DNA of 7,058 nucleotides from Bacillota bacterium (GTDB lineage Bacteria; Bacillota; Clostridia; Oscillospirales; Ruminococcaceae), in the NCBI GenBank assembly GCA_023395435.1, contig JAEWZG010000099.1:1-7058 (forward strand), in the 5' to 3' direction. This document shows, piece after piece, positions 5,987 to 7,058 of this stretch (the first letter of the stretch is position 1; each line of letters starts with the position of its first letter). The position numbers and the translations under genes were made by a program. Below the pieces are notes generated by a model that had not been told where the DNA came from, did not search any database, and saw only the letters and a list, made by a program, of their open reading frames with translations.

Positions 5987-7058
5987 CAATCACATACGCA
6001 AAGACATCTTAAATTTTCATTGGTTTGAATAATTTCTTCGTTAACATTTATGAGAGGGAAAGCATAGTTATTGTGATTAACATATGCTACAATACCAATA
6101 CGTCCGTCTGATAAAACAACTTTCCTGCCGAGGAGCTCAGATGGCATATTCTGAAGGAATATATTTATAAGATGAGTATCAAGATTTGAAAATCTTCCGC
6201 GTGAAAATTCATCGAGAACCTCGAAAGGCGATTGAGCATCTTTATAAACTCTCTTTGAAACCATTGCGTCATATATATCAGAAATAGTTGTTATTCTTGC
6301 GTATAGTGAAAGCCTATCATATGTAAGTCCGTCAGGATAACCTGTGCCGTTTGTCTTTTCATGATGCCCACGCACAGCAATGAGCACATCCTTGTCCCTT
6401 TCGCCAGAATTAATAAGCATATTAAATGAATGAATTGGATGAAGCTTTATTATCTTGAATTCTTCAGAAGTAAGCGAACTTGGCTTATCAAGAATTTCTT
6501 GAGGAATTTTAGCTTTTCCTATATCGTGAAGAAAGCCTATTTTAACAAGCTGTTGCATATGCTCATCATCAAGATTGAGCCATTTGCCCATTAGACCATT
6601 AAGAAATGCAACATGAATACAATGATTGTATAAGTATTTCTTGTCGTCTCTGACATTTGTTATTGCCTGAATAATCTGACTTGCGTTAAAAGAAATGATT
6701 GTATTATTAATTTTGAAGCATACTATTTCACATGCTTCCTTATCAATAGTTTTTGATTTAAAAGCATTATCAATTATAATATTGACTTTTGAACGTATTC
6801 CATTAAGTGAATCTAAAAACTCCGTATATTTTTTATTATCAGTAAAAACTTTTATAATGTTCTGAAGATTATTATAATTGCTTGTTTTTACAAATAAGTT
6901 CCCATACGTCATTTCAAGCTTCTGAAGCTGAATAAGTGAAAGCTTTGAAAGTGAAGAATTTCGAAGTGCTATGTTATATTCGCTATTGTTTTTGTAATAA
7001 AGCTCATAAGGAATAGCCATACCTTCCACAAGGTCAAAAGAACTGATGATGGAGTATT
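5986..7058 (-). CDS. HD-GYP domain protein (cyclic-di-GMP phosphodiesterase type), 5' partial
   Basis: HD-GYP proteins hydrolyse the second messenger cyclic-di-GMP and so tune motility, surface growth and related behaviour. Numbered from the GTG codon at 7029, the metal-site residues look complete: His136 (YNHCIHVA), His168-Asp169 (LHDIGK), His197 and His200 (HPIH), HHE at 222-224 followed by NGTGYPDGL, and DIYDAM at 251-256 before KRVYK. A C-terminal module (about 300-347) with VVLSDGRIGIVAYVN is common after clostridial HD-GYP domains. No receiver, PAS or membrane segment is visible. The frame stays open from 7029 to the window edge and reads SIISSFDLVEGMAI, which looks like the usual start region of this family. 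Neither GTG 7029 nor ATG 7020 has a well-placed ribosome site. The true start is therefore probably beyond the window. Activity on cyclic-di-GMP is inferred from the family. Confidence 0.9.
   Translation of the reverse strand, partial: YSIISSFDLVEGMAIPYELYYKNNSEYNIALRNSSLSKLSLIQLQKLEMTYGNLFVKTSNYNNLQNIIKVFTDNKKYTEFLDSLNGIRSKVNIIIDNAFKSKTIDKEACEIVCFKINNTIISFNASQIIQAITNVRDDKKYLYNHCIHVAFLNGLMGKWLNLDDEHMQQLVKIGFLHDIGKAKIPQEILDKPSSLTSEEFKIIKLHPIHSFNMLINSGERDKDVLIAVRGHHEKTNGTGYPDGLTYDRLSLYARITTISDIYDAMVSKRVYKDAQSPFEVLDEFSRGRFSNLDTHLINIFLQNMPSELLGRKVVLSDGRIGIVAYVNHNNYAFPLINVNEEIIQTNENLRCLCVCD

Overview
This window most likely comes from a Bacillota chromosome of the class Clostridia, probably a Ruminococcaceae- or Lachnospiraceae-like anaerobe. 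The evidence is AT-rich DNA by eye, strong Shine-Dalgarno sequences, sigma-A type promoters, a bacterial V-type ATPase operon and a clostridial style of HD-GYP and zinc-ribbon proteins. The genus cannot be fixed from the sequence.

Left half, plus strand (about 1-3985): the distal end of a V-type (V/A-type) ATPase operon, encoding catalytic subunit A, regulatory subunit B and rotor-shaft subunit D. The genes are tightly spaced and end in two stacked rho-independent hairpins. The second hairpin is a near-perfect palindrome with A and T tracts, so it can also stop transcription arriving from the right. The ion-carrying membrane parts (I, K) and the stalk subunits (C, E, F) are not in the window and should lie to the left, so proton versus sodium specificity cannot be read here.

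Right half, minus strand (about 3992-7058), three genes reading right to left. First is an HD-GYP protein (cyclic-di-GMP phosphodiesterase type) whose 5' end runs off the window, followed by a hairpin terminator. Next is a ClC-family anion transporter behind a full-consensus promoter (TTGACA-17-TATAAT). Last is a small protein with an N-terminal zinc ribbon and a membrane domain resembling DUF4870, behind its own strong promoter (TTGACT-17-TATAAT) with a perfect dyad in the spacer and a structured leader. The right-hand genes converge on the ATPase operon and look like separate transcription units; no strong terminator is visible between the ClC gene and the zinc-ribbon gene.

The genes do not form an obvious single system. 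A V-ATPase and a ClC carrier both concern ion and pH balance, but they are on opposite strands and different transcripts. I see no mobile element, CRISPR array, tRNA or rRNA, and no gene-free stretch over 300 bases. I do not find a convincing undescribed system. The best leads are the non-canonical residues of the ClC protein and the regulatory structure in front of the zinc-ribbon gene.
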